Below, piece by piece: positions 9,558 to 21,305 of a stretch of DNA of 64,000 bases (position 1 is the stretch's first letter; every line of letters begins with the position of its first letter). The position numbers and the translations under genes are program-made. The stretch is from Annulohypoxylon bovei var. microspora (Eukaryota; Ascomycota; Sordariomycetes; Xylariales; Hypoxylaceae): NCBI GenBank assembly GCA_022836615.1, contig MU405222.1, forward strand, positions 310,001-374,000, given 5' to 3'. The notes beneath the pieces are model-generated. The model searched no databases, was not told the DNA's origin, and saw only the letters and a list, made by a program, of their open reading frames with translations.

Positions 9558-11428
9558 ATGAATGGAATGTTGGACCCACGCATAATGCCCTCCCCAGATA
9601 TGTTGAGGGCCATCCACTCCTCTGCTTCGACACCTTCGCTGCGCTCTAGAGATGGCACGCTGCCGCCGCACATGAGGATGGATGCTGGAGGAAACGTTCG
9701 AGTCGTGGTGAGAGTGAGGGCGTTCTTGCCCAGAGGTATGTATTACTCTATACTACATGTGTTGGGCATACGAGATACATCAACAGTAGCTAATATTGAT
9801 TGTTAGAGATCGAAAGAGGCGCTGAGTGCTTGATTAGCATGGACCCAATCACTCAGCAGACTATCCTTCACGTACCAAACGACAGCGATCCCGCAAATTC
9901 GAGAGCGAAGTCCCGCAAGGTAGTCGAGGAGAAGGACTTTACGTTCGACAATTCATTCTGGAGTCATGATTTAGAAGACGAACATTATGCTCATCAAGAA
10001 GATGTATACAACTGTTTAGGCGAGGAGTTCCTCGACCACAACTTCGAGGGTTATCACACATGTATCTTCGCTTACGGCCAAACCGGCTCCGGAAAGTCGT
10101 ACACCATGATGGGAACACCGGACCAGGCGGGACTTATTCCGCGGACCTGCGAGGACTTGTTCCAGCGCATCGAGGCCGCGCAGAACGAGACGCCGAATAT
10201 TTCCTACCACGTGCGCGCCTCCTACTTCGAAGTCTACAACGAGCACGTGCGTGACCTACTCGTCCCCGTAGTGCCCAACCAAGCACCATACTACCTGAAG
10301 ATCCGCGAGTCTCCGACCGACGGACCGTACGTGAAGGACTTGACCGAAGTACCGGTTCGCAATCTTAATGAGATTCTCCGGTACATGAAGGCCGGAGACG
10401 CCAGCCGTACTGTTGCAAGCACGAAGATGAATGACACGAGTAGTCGAAGTCACGCCGTATTTACCATCATGTTGAAGCAGATCCACCACGACATGGAAAC
10501 GGACGAGACCACCGAGCGCAGCTCACGTATCCGCCTAGTCGACCTAGCGGGCAGCGAGCGCGCCAAGTCCACCGAGGCAACCGGCGCGCGCCTCCGCGAA
10601 GGCAGCAACATCAACAAGTCGCTGACGACCCTGGGCCGAGTGATAGCAGCGCTCGCGGACCCCAAGGCGCAGCGGCCTGGCAAGCGCAACCGCGACATCG
10701 TGCCGTACCGGGACTCGATCCTAACATGGCTGCTCAAGGACTCCTTGGGCGGCAACAGCAAGACGGCGATGATAGCGTGCATCTCGCCTAGTGATTACGA
10801 GGAGACGCTGTCGACGCTGCGGTACGCGGACCAGGCGAAGCGGATCCGCACGCGCGCGGTGGTCAACCAGGACCACATCAGCACGGCGGAGCGGGACGCG
10901 CAGATCGCGGCGATGGCGGAGGAGATCCGGCTGCTGCAGCAGTCGGTGTCGGAGACGCGGCGGCGGGAGAAGGAGGACGCGCAGGAGAGCGAGGGCCGGC
11001 TCGAGGAGTACCAGAACCGCGTCGCGGCCATGCAGCGCATGATGGAGGAGCGCAGCCTCGTCGCCGACGGCAAGATCCGCAGCCTGCAGACCGAGAACGA
11101 GGCCCTGCGCCTGCACCTCAAGCTCGCGCTCGAGAGCCTCAAGAACCCGATCCCCGAGGTCGTCGTCCGCGAGGACGAGGCCGAGAAGGAGGGCAAGGAT
11201 GCGAAGGACGGCGCGAGCAGACGCCAGAGCTTGGTCGACGAGGCGTACTACGACCAGGATGACGGCTACGAGTCCGATGTCTACGAGGACAATGCGAATG
11301 ACGTGCAGGACTACATGCACGACCTCCTGGAGGACTTGGCGCTGTTCAGGAGGAAGATTGGCGATGACAAGGGCCGGTTCTTGGAGGATGGTGCGCGCAA
11401 CCCGCTTGGCGTTCGAGTGAATATTTGA
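9558..11428 (+). CDS. Short fungal kinesin-3 motor (NcKin3-like)
   Basis: Microtubule motor in two exons (9558-9735 and 9807-11428), 599 residues. The motor domain follows a 45-residue N-terminal extension that contains DPRIMPSPDMLRAIHSSAS. Visible motifs are P-loop GQTGSGKSYTMMGT at about 150-163, switch I NDTSSRSHAVF, switch II DLAGSERAKST, and the KIF1-like region PYRDSILTWLLKDSLGGNS. The motor is followed by VNQD, a coiled coil (AEEIRLLQQSVSETRRREKE, then LEEYQNRVAAMQRMM) and an acidic tail. Unlike Unc104/KIF1, no FHA or PH domain follows, and the protein stops at about 600 residues. That matches my memory of the short fungal kinesin-3 NcKin3. The start is uncertain: in-frame ATGs also exist at 9474, 9567 and later. 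Confidence 0.92.
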
Positions 11429-11689
11429 GGTGTCCCGTGCAGGTAGTCTTACAGTCTTTATGAAATCCGAGTTGGACCGTGATGGGTTGGCATGGTGTTT
11501 GGAGTATGGCACAGTTATGAAAACGATTAAACAAGGCCGAGTTGAGCCGATGGGCCGCGCGAGGTACGGTCTTGATGCTTAGTTCTAGTTAGTAGAATAC
11601 CTGTAGGAATTCAACATGACAACTTACGATTATAAAAATCTTACAGCTAAATGCACATTTCTTTACACTCTCGGGATAATATGAGATGC

Positions 11690-12797
11690 TCATTTAATTG
11701 TTTGGCTACCAAGACTGCGGACTAGGGAGTTCAGGGGATAGAGTGGTCCGCTGAATTCCATATCGTACCTAGTAAAAACATAAGCCTTGATCTGAATATC
11801 TACTGGTTTTGATTGACACTTACCAATAGTTGACGGCAACACACATGCCTTCTTCCGAACAGGACTGCAAGACTTTGTGATACCTGAATTATTATGAGTA
11901 TTGGGACAATGTTTAAATAGTTGTCGTTTGGTTATGTGTGGTTATTAGGACTCACCACATAGCTGGTAGATAGAACATGTCGCCCGGGTTGAGTGTGACT
12001 CTCAAAGGTCGTGCTAGATGCGAATACTGCGTAGCCTCCATAGTTGGATTATCCGGGTCCCAGGTAGCAAAAGGCACTTTATCGCCATCTTCCATCCTCA
12101 AGAGAAGACTATTTTCTCCTCGAAAATAGGAGGCAGGACGCAGTTCTCGCTCATTAACACACGGCTGGCAAAGGGCCGGTAGCAGGACAAAGTGCTTACG
12201 CCCGGCAACCTGCACATATATGTTCTCATAATTATCGCGGTGTAGCGCCGTTATCGACTTAGAGCATCCTATCCACATATTGATAGCATCCGGGTTTTTC
12301 TCAAGCGCGATTCGAGCAAACGGAATGGATGGCGGAACTTGCGAGTAGAGAAGGGAGTACTCGTTCCGCAAGTTATCGTTCTGCGTTTGTGCGTACCTTA
12401 CCTCACCGCCGCTCTCGGGTGAAGAGCGCTCTGTTTTCTCCTGCGTCGTTAAGTAGTCAAGGTACTCCCCGAAATCCTGGTCCTCCTCGTGTGGTTTAGC
12501 GAATATTAAATCGGGTTTTCCATCCACGATGGTAGGAGCATCAGCATTGCCGAACGGTGTTACAGCAACGTTTACGCGATGCCCGGCCAGGGACTCGCGC
12601 AGGTAAGCAGCATTCCAGCGCTGTGTAGCCGGCCAGTCGGCGGCGCCCCCACGCACGACGAAGGGAGTATTTCTCGCCACATACCGCATGAACTCTAACG
12701 GACTCGGCTCCTCATACAGCTCCTCTACGGAACTGGAGTTTAGCTCATTGAAGCTCGTGATCAGTTCCTCAATGGGATCCTCGGCTATATCGTCCAT
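11690..12797 (-). CDS. JmjC-domain oxygenase, JMJD7-like (cupin_8)
   Basis: Predicted Fe(II)/2-oxoglutarate-dependent hydroxylase. Three exons: 11956-12797, 11824-11883 and 11690-11768, giving 326 residues. JMJD7 relatives hydroxylate a lysine on DRG-type translation GTPases; the target here is inferred only. The N-terminus has NTPFVVRGGAADWPA and LRESLAGHRVNVAVTPFGNAD. Iron ligands are visible as the HxD pair in TALHRDNYEN and the distal His in AMWYHKVLQS, which is created by splicing exon 1 to exon 2. The C-terminus VAVNYWYDMEF and SGPLYPLNSL is also typical and needs both introns. Without the introns the frame stops right after AMW and would lack the third iron ligand. Confidence 0.93.
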
Positions 12798-14692
12798 CTT
12801 CTCGCAAATACCTAGTACCTAAGCCCTGTCGTCGCAGGGGTCTTAACGGAGGCACGGGAGATCGGTAACGGTTATTTGGGGTAAGTTATGCGTCCAGGCG
12901 TCCTCTCGACTGTACGGAATATGATATGATGCGAGGAAAAGTTGTAATACCTAGGTACGGCATCTGCGAATTCAGCCCTATAGCCTTTTTTTCGGATCTA
13001 GCGCGAGTTAATGGGACGATTTTTCAGATATTTACAGTTTAGTATGCCCGGAAATCTGGGTTGGGTAGATCTAATTACAAAGCCCTTGCCTAATCTGCCC
13101 ATGGCGCACCAATTATCTTACTCCAATGGAAGGCATCGCGAGAAAAAATGAGCTGATTCTGACTTGATAAACCCCGCCTTCCTATTGTTGGTCATGATTA
13201 TGATGGAGTTTGTTCCGTTTAGGTAGCAATATAAGCGGTCAGTTCTTTCTCTTTATGGGTCGATAAAAAAGTGATAGAAATCTATAAATATATAAAAGTC
13301 CCAGCCGTTCCCCAGACCCCAGATTCATAATACTCTCCCATCTAGATATATTTCTCACGATATTTGCCGATCTCGACAAAACAATTCCCTCTCGTTTGCG
13401 ATAGAATCTGATGATCAACTTCGATATCAGACCTGAGCATCTATATCACCTACCTAGTTAATAGCTTACTAGTACATATTATTAAAAGAATATGTAATTC
13501 TTTTCTTCAGCCACTAACGATGTGTGCGGACCATTTCGACCGGTTAGATAAAGACTAACCCAGTTTTGTCTCGAGGTTTGAATCTAACGGTCCATCCGAT
13601 ATTGCGATGTGTTGTCAAGTCCGAGACAACTAAACAACTTTGGCGGTATAAAAGATGAGAAGATGACCAGAAACTAGGTACAATCTCGATATAGAAAGGG
13701 GCAGGAAAAGACTCTACCCAATAGATGTGAGGGGTAAGGATGGAGGGGGGGAGTACAACGTATCCCATGGATCTTTGTAGAATCGGAGCTGGAGGGCTAG
13801 AGCGAAGCCTAATGGAAAGCTAGCAGGGAATGGGAACTTCCCCGGTTGTCCGCGTGAGTCCCGCTAATCCGCCCCGCCGTCGCAGTTACCCAAGTCCAAC
13901 TTTTGGTCCAAAACTTGGCATTTACGATGGAGTTTTCAGAGTCGCAAAAAAAGCTGGGAACTCTTTCCCATATCTCCCATATCTCCCATATCTCCCATAT
14001 CTCAATCAAAGTACATACAATTACCTTTAGTGCGGTCAGCTGAAAATCGGAAATCTTTGAAGCGCATCCGATACCCATGAATTTGCATATCGATCCAATC
14101 TTTTCACATCTCCCATCTTCGCACTTGCCCGATTACGCATACACTATTAGGTACAAACTCTATGTGTGGCTCCAGCTACCTGGGATGCTTAACTCGGCCA
14201 AGTCAAGTGCGAGACAGTAGGAAACAACTCTAAACACGGCGGCGCCGCTCTAGTCCTCTTCCAGCATATTTCTAATATTCTATTGGCGTCTTCACTAACT
14301 CAATTCCCTTTTTTTATGAAAAACGAAAGTCGACAATAGCGCCTCCATGTCCGATCTCTTTCCTTTCGTCCTAATTCAGCTTTTTCAACGAATACCAATC
14401 ACAATCACTACTAGCCTCGGTCTCCTCCACTCGATCTCAAGATTATTATATAGATTTCGTCACGGCTATGTCTCGCCAACTTGACACCTAAATCCTGACT
14501 ACCTATTTCCCTAACGTATACGTCTGTCTGATCTTTGTCGAAATATATACTCTTCTTCGCATGTGATACGTGGTGAGGAGAATGCGCCCCTCTTGTGACC
14601 TCACGAAAGGCCACTTGCCTCCCTTCCGTCTGGCGCGCTGTGTTTTCCTGGGCGGCTCGCAAGCTTGTGTTTGCCCGCTGCGTATGTGAAGG
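12798..14692. other. 1.9-kb gene-free region upstream of SCAP and the JmjC gene
   Basis: No supported gene. It contains the shared upstream regions of two divergent genes, poly-A/T patches and one short tandem repeat (listed separately). The last ~250 bases are pyrimidine-rich and probably form the SCAP promoter and leader. Frames at 13544-13768, 13830-14078 and 14411-14662 show no domain or codon bias. Confidence 0.5.
13966..14001. repeat. Tandem repeat, 9-nt unit TCCCATATC x4
   Basis: Four exact head-to-tail copies of TCCCATATC, followed by unrelated sequence. A short minisatellite in non-coding DNA, probably useful as a length-polymorphic marker; no function implied. Confidence 0.9.
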
Positions 14693-17600
14693 ATGATCTG
14701 GTATCTCCTCTATCCTTTTAGAGGGTATGCTCTACTCCCCTCCGCCTATCCGTTATATCACAGCTCAATTGACGAAATAAAATGCTAGAACTACCGAAGG
14801 TCCTGTGTTAGAGGAGTCGCATCCGTTGCGTATCGCCTTCGCGCGGTACGGCCGATATGCTGCTAGCCATGTCGTGACAACTTTGCTGGTCTCCGTCGCT
14901 GTCGCTACTCTCCTTATTTATCCTTTTCCATTTCTCTACACTACCGACTTTATTAGTGGCGCGTCCATCCTCCCCGAATATGCCTGGACCGATACTCTAC
15001 CTCTGGTCGACAAGAACAGAGTCGAACCCGACTTTATTATGCGCTCGATATGGGTACATGGCAATTATTTCCAGGCTCTCAACAGAAACGTCTTGCTTAG
15101 TGCGCTGGATCTTCAAGACGAGCTGCTTGGCCGCACTGTCAATTTTAACCCACAGCGTCATATCGCTGACGAGATCGACGATGCCAATGCTACGAATACG
15201 GATCTCACGCTCGCCCAGCGTGATACCTACCATGTTGCTAACGGCTTGACGAACGAGTCTTGGTTCTTTCAGTCCCCGCTTCAGTATTGGTCGTGTTCCT
15301 CGGATACCATAGAAAAAGATGATGATATTATTGCCACGGCAAACAAGAGAAAGACGCAGTCAACATCAGTCAATATAACCCTAAGACATTCGACTGTATT
15401 TAGCGGGAAGCGTTTCCAGGACCGCCAGCTTGTCGCTGCTGATGCCCTTGTCATCACCCTTGTCCATCATCGAGACTCTCCGGTTGGACGTCGGTGGCAG
15501 GAGAAAGTCCAAGCTCTCAAACAAAACACGGACGATAATTGGGACATATTTGATTATTCTCCGAGCGGAAAAACCAGTGAATTGTATGAGTTTCAGTTTC
15601 GTCCTATGTCGTCTCAGGATGTCTTTCTTTTAGGGCTAGCCTACTCCCTCGTCCTTATTTACTTCTTGACCAGCCTGTCTAAGTTACGGGCTGTCAAGTC
15701 GAAGGTGGGATTGATGGTCACGGTTATAGCTCAGATTGTTCTCGCCATCTTTTCAAGCTTTACTATATGTGCTATTTTTAAGATCGATTTGTCAAGGATC
15801 CCCCGCTTAGGATACCCGGTCGTTATCTTTTCTATGAGCTTGGAAAACATCTTCCGTCTCATAAATGCTGTCATTCTCACACCGTCCGAACACAACACAA
15901 GTAAGAGAATTGGCTACGCTTTCGGTGAGACAGGTTACGTCGCTCTCACTAGCGTGACTCAAAATCTGATTATCTTATATGGTCTTTCAAAGCTCGTATC
16001 GCCTGGTGTTGGGGCATTTTGCACCTTTACAGCGATTGCATTAATATTTGACTTCTTTTACCTATCAACTTTTTTCCTCTCGGTACTCAGCGTCGATGTT
16101 CGGCGTACTGAGCTCAGCGATGCACTCGCAAAAGCTTCGATCCGATCTCATCGATCCGCCTCCGATCCACAATCGCGGCCAACATGGCTAGATGCGATAC
16201 TACAGGGCCGAATCGCCATGTCAACACGCATTGCCGGAACTATTGTGATGGTGGGCTTCGTTGTCATCTCTCAGTGGCACTTTTTTGAGAATGAAAGTGT
16301 GATTAGAGCACTGAGTCGGATTCTCCACATCTCCCCGAAATATAAGAACTTGTCGCTATCTTCGTCTCTAACTGAAGTTCATCAAGGTAGGAGTCCAGCA
16401 TCGTGGTTAGGTCTACAAGATCATGAGACGGCTCGGGAACTCATTCACGTTATCAAACCTGATGCTCATAGTTATATTGCAAGGGTATTCCATCCTACAA
16501 TTTTCGTTCTTAAGGGATCAGACCGAAACCTTACAGCCAATGAGCCGTGGTTCCCGCCAGCCGTTTACGATTTTATCCACCATCAATCATCCTCTTTCAT
16601 AATAACTATAGTAGTCATTGCGGCTGCAGTTCGCCTACTAATGAATTATCTACTATGGGACGAACTGGCGGATTCTGCGAGAATTGATGGCACTGACGGT
16701 GATCCTCTTCTTTCGGTGAAAACCCTAAGTAGAGGTCATACTTTAGACATCGCTTTACTCTCGGCTTCTTCAGACGGCCACCTTGTGTCCATAGGACTAG
16801 ACCGAATTATTCGAATTTGGGATGTCAAAAATGGCGGTGAGAGCTACGTGCTGGGCGAAAACGACGACTCTTTCAATATCCCGTTTCCCATTCTGGCCGT
16901 GTGTATCGACGATGAGTCTCACTGGCTAGCACTCTTAACCTCTAGCAAAGTCCTACTATGGAATCTCGTCGATCTTCGGTGGGGTCCTGTACTTAAGGCA
17001 GAGCCAGATCGACATAAGCCTGAAGCTTTCTTCTTCGTTCCCGACGATTCTGTGACCGTTCCCTCTTTGGTCGTTATTCGGCGGGACGGCACCCTCGTGG
17101 AGTTGAGAACAGATCAAGTACGACCTAAGAATATCATGCTTACCAAAGAGAGCACCATTGTCTCCGTTGGCTCTCTTGCGGAAAAAGGTAAATAACTTTC
17201 GTGTTGTATCACAGGTCTAGTAATGCTGACAATTTTAAAGGGTTTCCCGCTCAAGTTATAGCTTCTACTCGTGAAGGTCAAGTGCGCATTGCTACCCAAG
17301 AGCAAGAGAGTGCCGACTGGGTTTCTAGTGTGGTGAACGAGAGAAGTTCAACCGAGCGTGAGCTTGTCTCAATCCACTCTCTACCACAGTTGGGTTTTTT
17401 TCTCGTCATTCGATTCCAGACCGTGGATCTAGTAGATTCGCAGACGCTCAGAACGATTTATACCTTCAACACAGATCCCATTCAACCGAAAAGCGTGAAA
17501 TGCTTCCATTCAAGACCACGGAAAATGCGGTGTGGTTCTATTGCCTTATGGAGCTTTACATTGGCATATAACCATGCTTACACCCGAGACCTGATGGTAC

Positions 17601-18202
17601 ACACTTACAGCCCACAGAATGAGGGAGAGTCGTTATGTTTTTGTGATCCGGTTTCCCCTACGAGGAAAACGTGTTGCCCGTGGCAAAGAGCAAAGGTGTC
17701 AAAACGGACTATCAAAAATCCTGGGGTCTGGGACGCTTTACCTTCTGGAATCATGGTTGGCGTGAGAAAGAAAACCTCGGAGAAATCTCGAGCAGATGGT
17801 CATGATGACCCTCAGCATCTCCAGCAGCTCGGCAACCTTAGACGGCGTCACCAAATCTCCCCACCTGCGAATGGCCATGCTCCCCAGGACAATAATTGGG
17901 AGGTGTGGATGTTCTCTCATTACGGTAAAAAGGAGACGTGGGAGACGTTGCCGTTATGTCCAAAGGTTGAAGATGACGGGCACCTCTTCGTTAATAATCT
18001 CGGACCGATAACTAGGATCGGCCGTTCTAGTTTGGCTATTGGGCTTAGTAATGTCATCAAGGTCATCGTGGTCGGCAACGAGCGGTTCGAGATGGGAGAC
18101 AGCTCCCAACCTGGGGACGGGATGCCCGCGCTGGGAAATCGTCGGCGTAAGGGACCCTCGAACCTCCGCGGCAAGCATGCCGTACATTGCCCTCACTGTT
18201 GA
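14693..18202 (+). CDS. SREBP cleavage-activating protein (SCAP), sterol sensor
   Basis: ER membrane escort and sensor that binds the SREBP transcription factor and responds to sterols, in fungi linked to ergosterol and low-oxygen adaptation. Three exons: 14693-14724, 14789-17187 and 17241-18202, giving 1130 residues. The 32-nt first exon encodes MIWYLLYPFRG, the expected family start. A first transmembrane helix (VVTTLLVSVAVATLLIYPF) and a lumenal loop follow. The sterol-sensing domain then spans about five helices from DVFLLGLAYSLVLIYFLTSL to FDFFYLSTFFLSVLSVDV. A further membrane segment (FIITIVVIAAAVRLL) precedes the cytosolic WD40 repeats (SIGLDRIIRIWDVKNGG; GPITRIGRSSLAIGLSNVIKVI). The gene is on plus and ends GKHAVHCPHC. 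The second exon has no in-frame ATG before its conserved code, which supports the tiny first exon. Confidence 0.93.
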
Positions 18203-19520
18203 GATAGACGGGGGATCGAATGACATTTATGAGTTTAATTTCTTCCACTGGTTCATTACGGCACGGGAAATGGACTATTAGGTTCATACGAGGCATGATT
18301 TGCATTACGGATATAGGTTCAAACGATCTGGCTGGTTCGAGGTCTACACGGTCACATATACAACAAAACCCAGGGCTTAAAGGTTGGCGGCGTTTGTGTT
18401 TTTTCCCTTCTCACCTCCGCGAAATTTACGATCTGGGGACATTAGAAGCGGAACGGGGAAAGGAGCGGGTTCGTTACGGTGTGGTGTGCGTTTCAAAAAA
18501 TGGGGCCCATATAGCAGTTCAAACGGAGGCGTAGGCAACCGGTTTCCGGAACAGGACAGCAGGTCTTTTGCTGGTATGATAGATCGGCTTACGGGAGGGG
18601 TGGCCGGCTTCTGTGATAGTGTGCTCGCATTCTAGGCTGGAGCTCACTTCTCTCCAAATGGAATGAATTGAAAAAAGAAAGCTGTTGATGTTCAAGCTGT
18701 ATGGCTGTCGGCTGGTTGATGAGTGACTGTTTACTGTGATTTGCTCTAGGGCTTGGGTGGGGAGGTGTATTGCTGGTGCCACTGCTGTACTTTGGTTGGC
18801 CTTGCATATAAATTCTTTACAGGCATGAGGTATTCGTAGGCGCGTTTTATATACCTAGTAGGGAAGGAAACCGAACTCCTTGCCTATGACATTAGGCAAT
18901 GCTTACTGGCTCTTGAATATCTACCCAGAGGAATATAGGGAGGTAGAGTATGATGACCGATTACTAATACCCTGAGCCTTCTTTGCCCTACGATACCTAC
19001 TCATATGGATTAACTGTCATAGGGTCAAATTACTATTGTCCCTTGATGGGTCATTCGTAGCTTTCTTAACCTGTTGGTTCATTTCATGCACGAGCAGTTT
19101 CTAGTTATAATACTGTGTGGTTGCAAGAACACTGCGATGTTGTTATTGTCCTTGCTAAATACACGGTCGAGAGTACCATACGGTAGCCGTGCTAAAGCAT
19201 CGGAGAGAAATGGTTCTCTCATCTCATCCCAGAATCAGACTCGACCCAGGTGACGATGTCCGTTCATGTCAGGGAGAGAATACAAAGAAGAAAAAGGAAA
19301 GAAAATTTGCCATGTGCTATCCGCCGCCGTGAACCCGTATCCTTCCATGCCGTTTGATCGAACGCCTTTGTTACAATGAATAGAAAAGGATATGACACCG
19401 TCCTCATGCGAATGCCATTCCGGGGGTATCACCTTCCATGATGCAGCGTAAGAGAAGAGGAAAAATAAACCACTAGAGGAAAAACGAGAACATGCAATCT
19501 GTAGTGCTCCACCATGCTTC
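18203..19520. other. Convergent intergenic region after SCAP
   Basis: 1.3 kb between two converging genes. Frames at 18220-18534 and 18384-18635 overlap each other in different phases and show no recognisable domain. I treat the region as 3' UTR and spacer. Confidence 0.45.
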
Positions 19521-20795
19521 CTAATCCTTCAAGAACTCTGCGGCGTCAAATCCGTACCAGAGGGCAGACATCAATCTGTCCATAGTCTGGGCACCCTCCA
19601 ACTTCGCCATGACAATCTCCGGGCTGATGCTACGACCTGTCATGTTCGCGAAGTCCGAGGCGATTCGGAGGTACTTCTCGCAGCGGTAGCGAGCCTCGAC
19701 GACGGCGAGGACCTTGCAGTCGAGATCACTGAAGTGGTCGTCGGAACGCAGCTTCTTCAGCTCCTTGTACTGCGCGGCATAGATGTCGATCAAGTCGTCG
19801 CTCTTGAGCTGCGAGGCCATTTCCTCGGCCTCCTCCTCGTCGCTTGTCTTCTTGCTTACTTTGATGTCTGTCTCAACACTGTCGCCGCCTTTCTCGGACA
19901 TGTTGGAATTGCCCGTCGATACGGAGGTCGATGCGGAGGTAGGTCCACTGCGCGGGGTGTTGTTTTGGGCAAAGGCTAGATCGCGATAGTTGAGACCTTT
20001 AACAGCGTTAGTATAGCTCTTAGGTGGAGTGTGAAAGAAGACCTTACCGTCGTAGTGATCACGACCGGGAACTGCACCGGCATGCGCCGCTCGCTGAGCT
20101 TTATCCTGACGGCGAGTCTTAGAGGCCAGTGAAGCGACATGATGACGGACATGCTGCTTGTCCAACTTGGCCTTGGCCTCTTCGAACTGAGCCGCACGCG
20201 TGGCGACATCATCGAGCAACTCGGAGGACTCGCTCATCTCGATGAAGAAGAGCTCCCCGAGAATCGCGGTCGGGACGCTTCCTCGTCGAGCGAGTTCCGT
20301 GAGGTAGGCGAATCGCTCCTTGGCATCTTCAATGCTGCGTTGAAGGACGTTGGAGATCAACTTCCAGCTACAATGAACCATTATATATTAGTAGTGTACC
20401 TTTGTGGGAAATATTCACGCATTATAGTTGTTAATCAGTGGCGATTGGTAGTGGGTGTTATGTATAGTAGTCATTTGTATGGAGAGGGTGAAGAAAGGTA
20501 GACAAAGACGGAAGAGGAAGGGTTGGGAGGGTCATGGAGAAGACAAAATAATGTAAAAGACTTACCTCCATTTCTTGGTCTTCATGAGGCAGAGCACGCC
20601 GTCTGCGTCGTTGGTCCAGCCGCTGGATTCCTTCAATACATAGTAGGCCTTCAACATGGAGAAGGTAACTAAATCGGTGTCCTTCGGGTCAACGAGTGCA
20701 CCCTCATGGGAACCAACGATATGGTAATCATCGGCGATGTCTGCCTCGCTGGAATGCGAAGATGCCACCGCCCGGTCGGACGATGTGGAAGGCAT
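19521..20795 (-). CDS. Conserved fungal protein of unknown function
   Basis: Two exons (20566-20795 and 19521-20367), 358 residues. The intron has GTAAGT at its 5' end and TTGTAG at its 3' end, and joins MKTKKW to SWKLISNVLQ. The first exon encodes MPSTSSDRAVASSHSSEAD, then DYHIVGSHEGALVDPKD and LVTFSMLKAYYVL. The middle is charged and helical (LLDDVATRAAQFEEAKAKL and QDKAQRAAH), followed by a low-complexity Ser/Thr-rich stretch. The C-terminal ~90 residues are helical (LIDIYAAQYKELKKLRSDD; YRCEKYLRIASDF). No signal peptide, membrane segment or catalytic motif is visible. Good codon use and a clean intron make the gene credible. Function not recognised. Confidence 0.85.
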
Positions 20796-21305
20796 GACGA
20801 AAGATGGCGTGGTACTACAAAGTGTAGATGTGAGTGGTTGTGCACGTAGTTGTGTATGTGGAATGTGTAAAAGATTGGTGGGAGAAGTTTGAGTACGGGA
20901 ACGAGAAAGTCGTGAATATTTTATAAAAGAAAATAGGGTAGGTCGAGTGGGGTGGGAAGTGTTGGGGTTTGAAAGGTAGGTGACGATTGGGAAGATACCT
21001 AGGTAACTAGGTGGACTATGCACGTACCTAGCGTTTACCGGGAAAGTTGTAGAAGTGAAAGTGAGTATGTTTATCGGAGTAGGTAGAGAATTGGTATCTA
21101 ACGGTTGGTGGTCGGTGGTAGGTTTATATATCGTTCAGAAATAGGATAGGGCGGGAGGTTAGGGCAGAATATCAGGGTAACCATAGAAACAAATCTACAG
21201 GTATGGTAGGCACCTGTTCACATTTGCTAGCACCTTATACAGCGTGCGTGCTACAATGTAAAGTTGCCCTTTGAATGTAGTGGACTTTGGCCCATTTGGA
21301 TTCTC
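20796..21305. other. Intergenic upstream of the unknown gene
   Basis: Promoter and leader of the 20795 gene and 3' flank of the b5/FMN dehydrogenase. The unknown gene's frame is open to an ATG at 21023, but that stretch has no protein-like composition, so it is more likely leader. Confidence 0.45.

Noticed and set aside
10721..11512. 263-residue minus-strand frame over the kinesin
   Set aside because: Antisense to a clear kinesin coiled coil; Leu/Arg/Val-rich composition is the mirror of Glu/Lys/Gln codons.
18220..18635. Overlapping frames after SCAP that might be further SCAP exons
   Set aside because: The SCAP frame already ends with the expected basic tail (GNRRRK...); no WD-like motif or clear acceptor leads into these frames.
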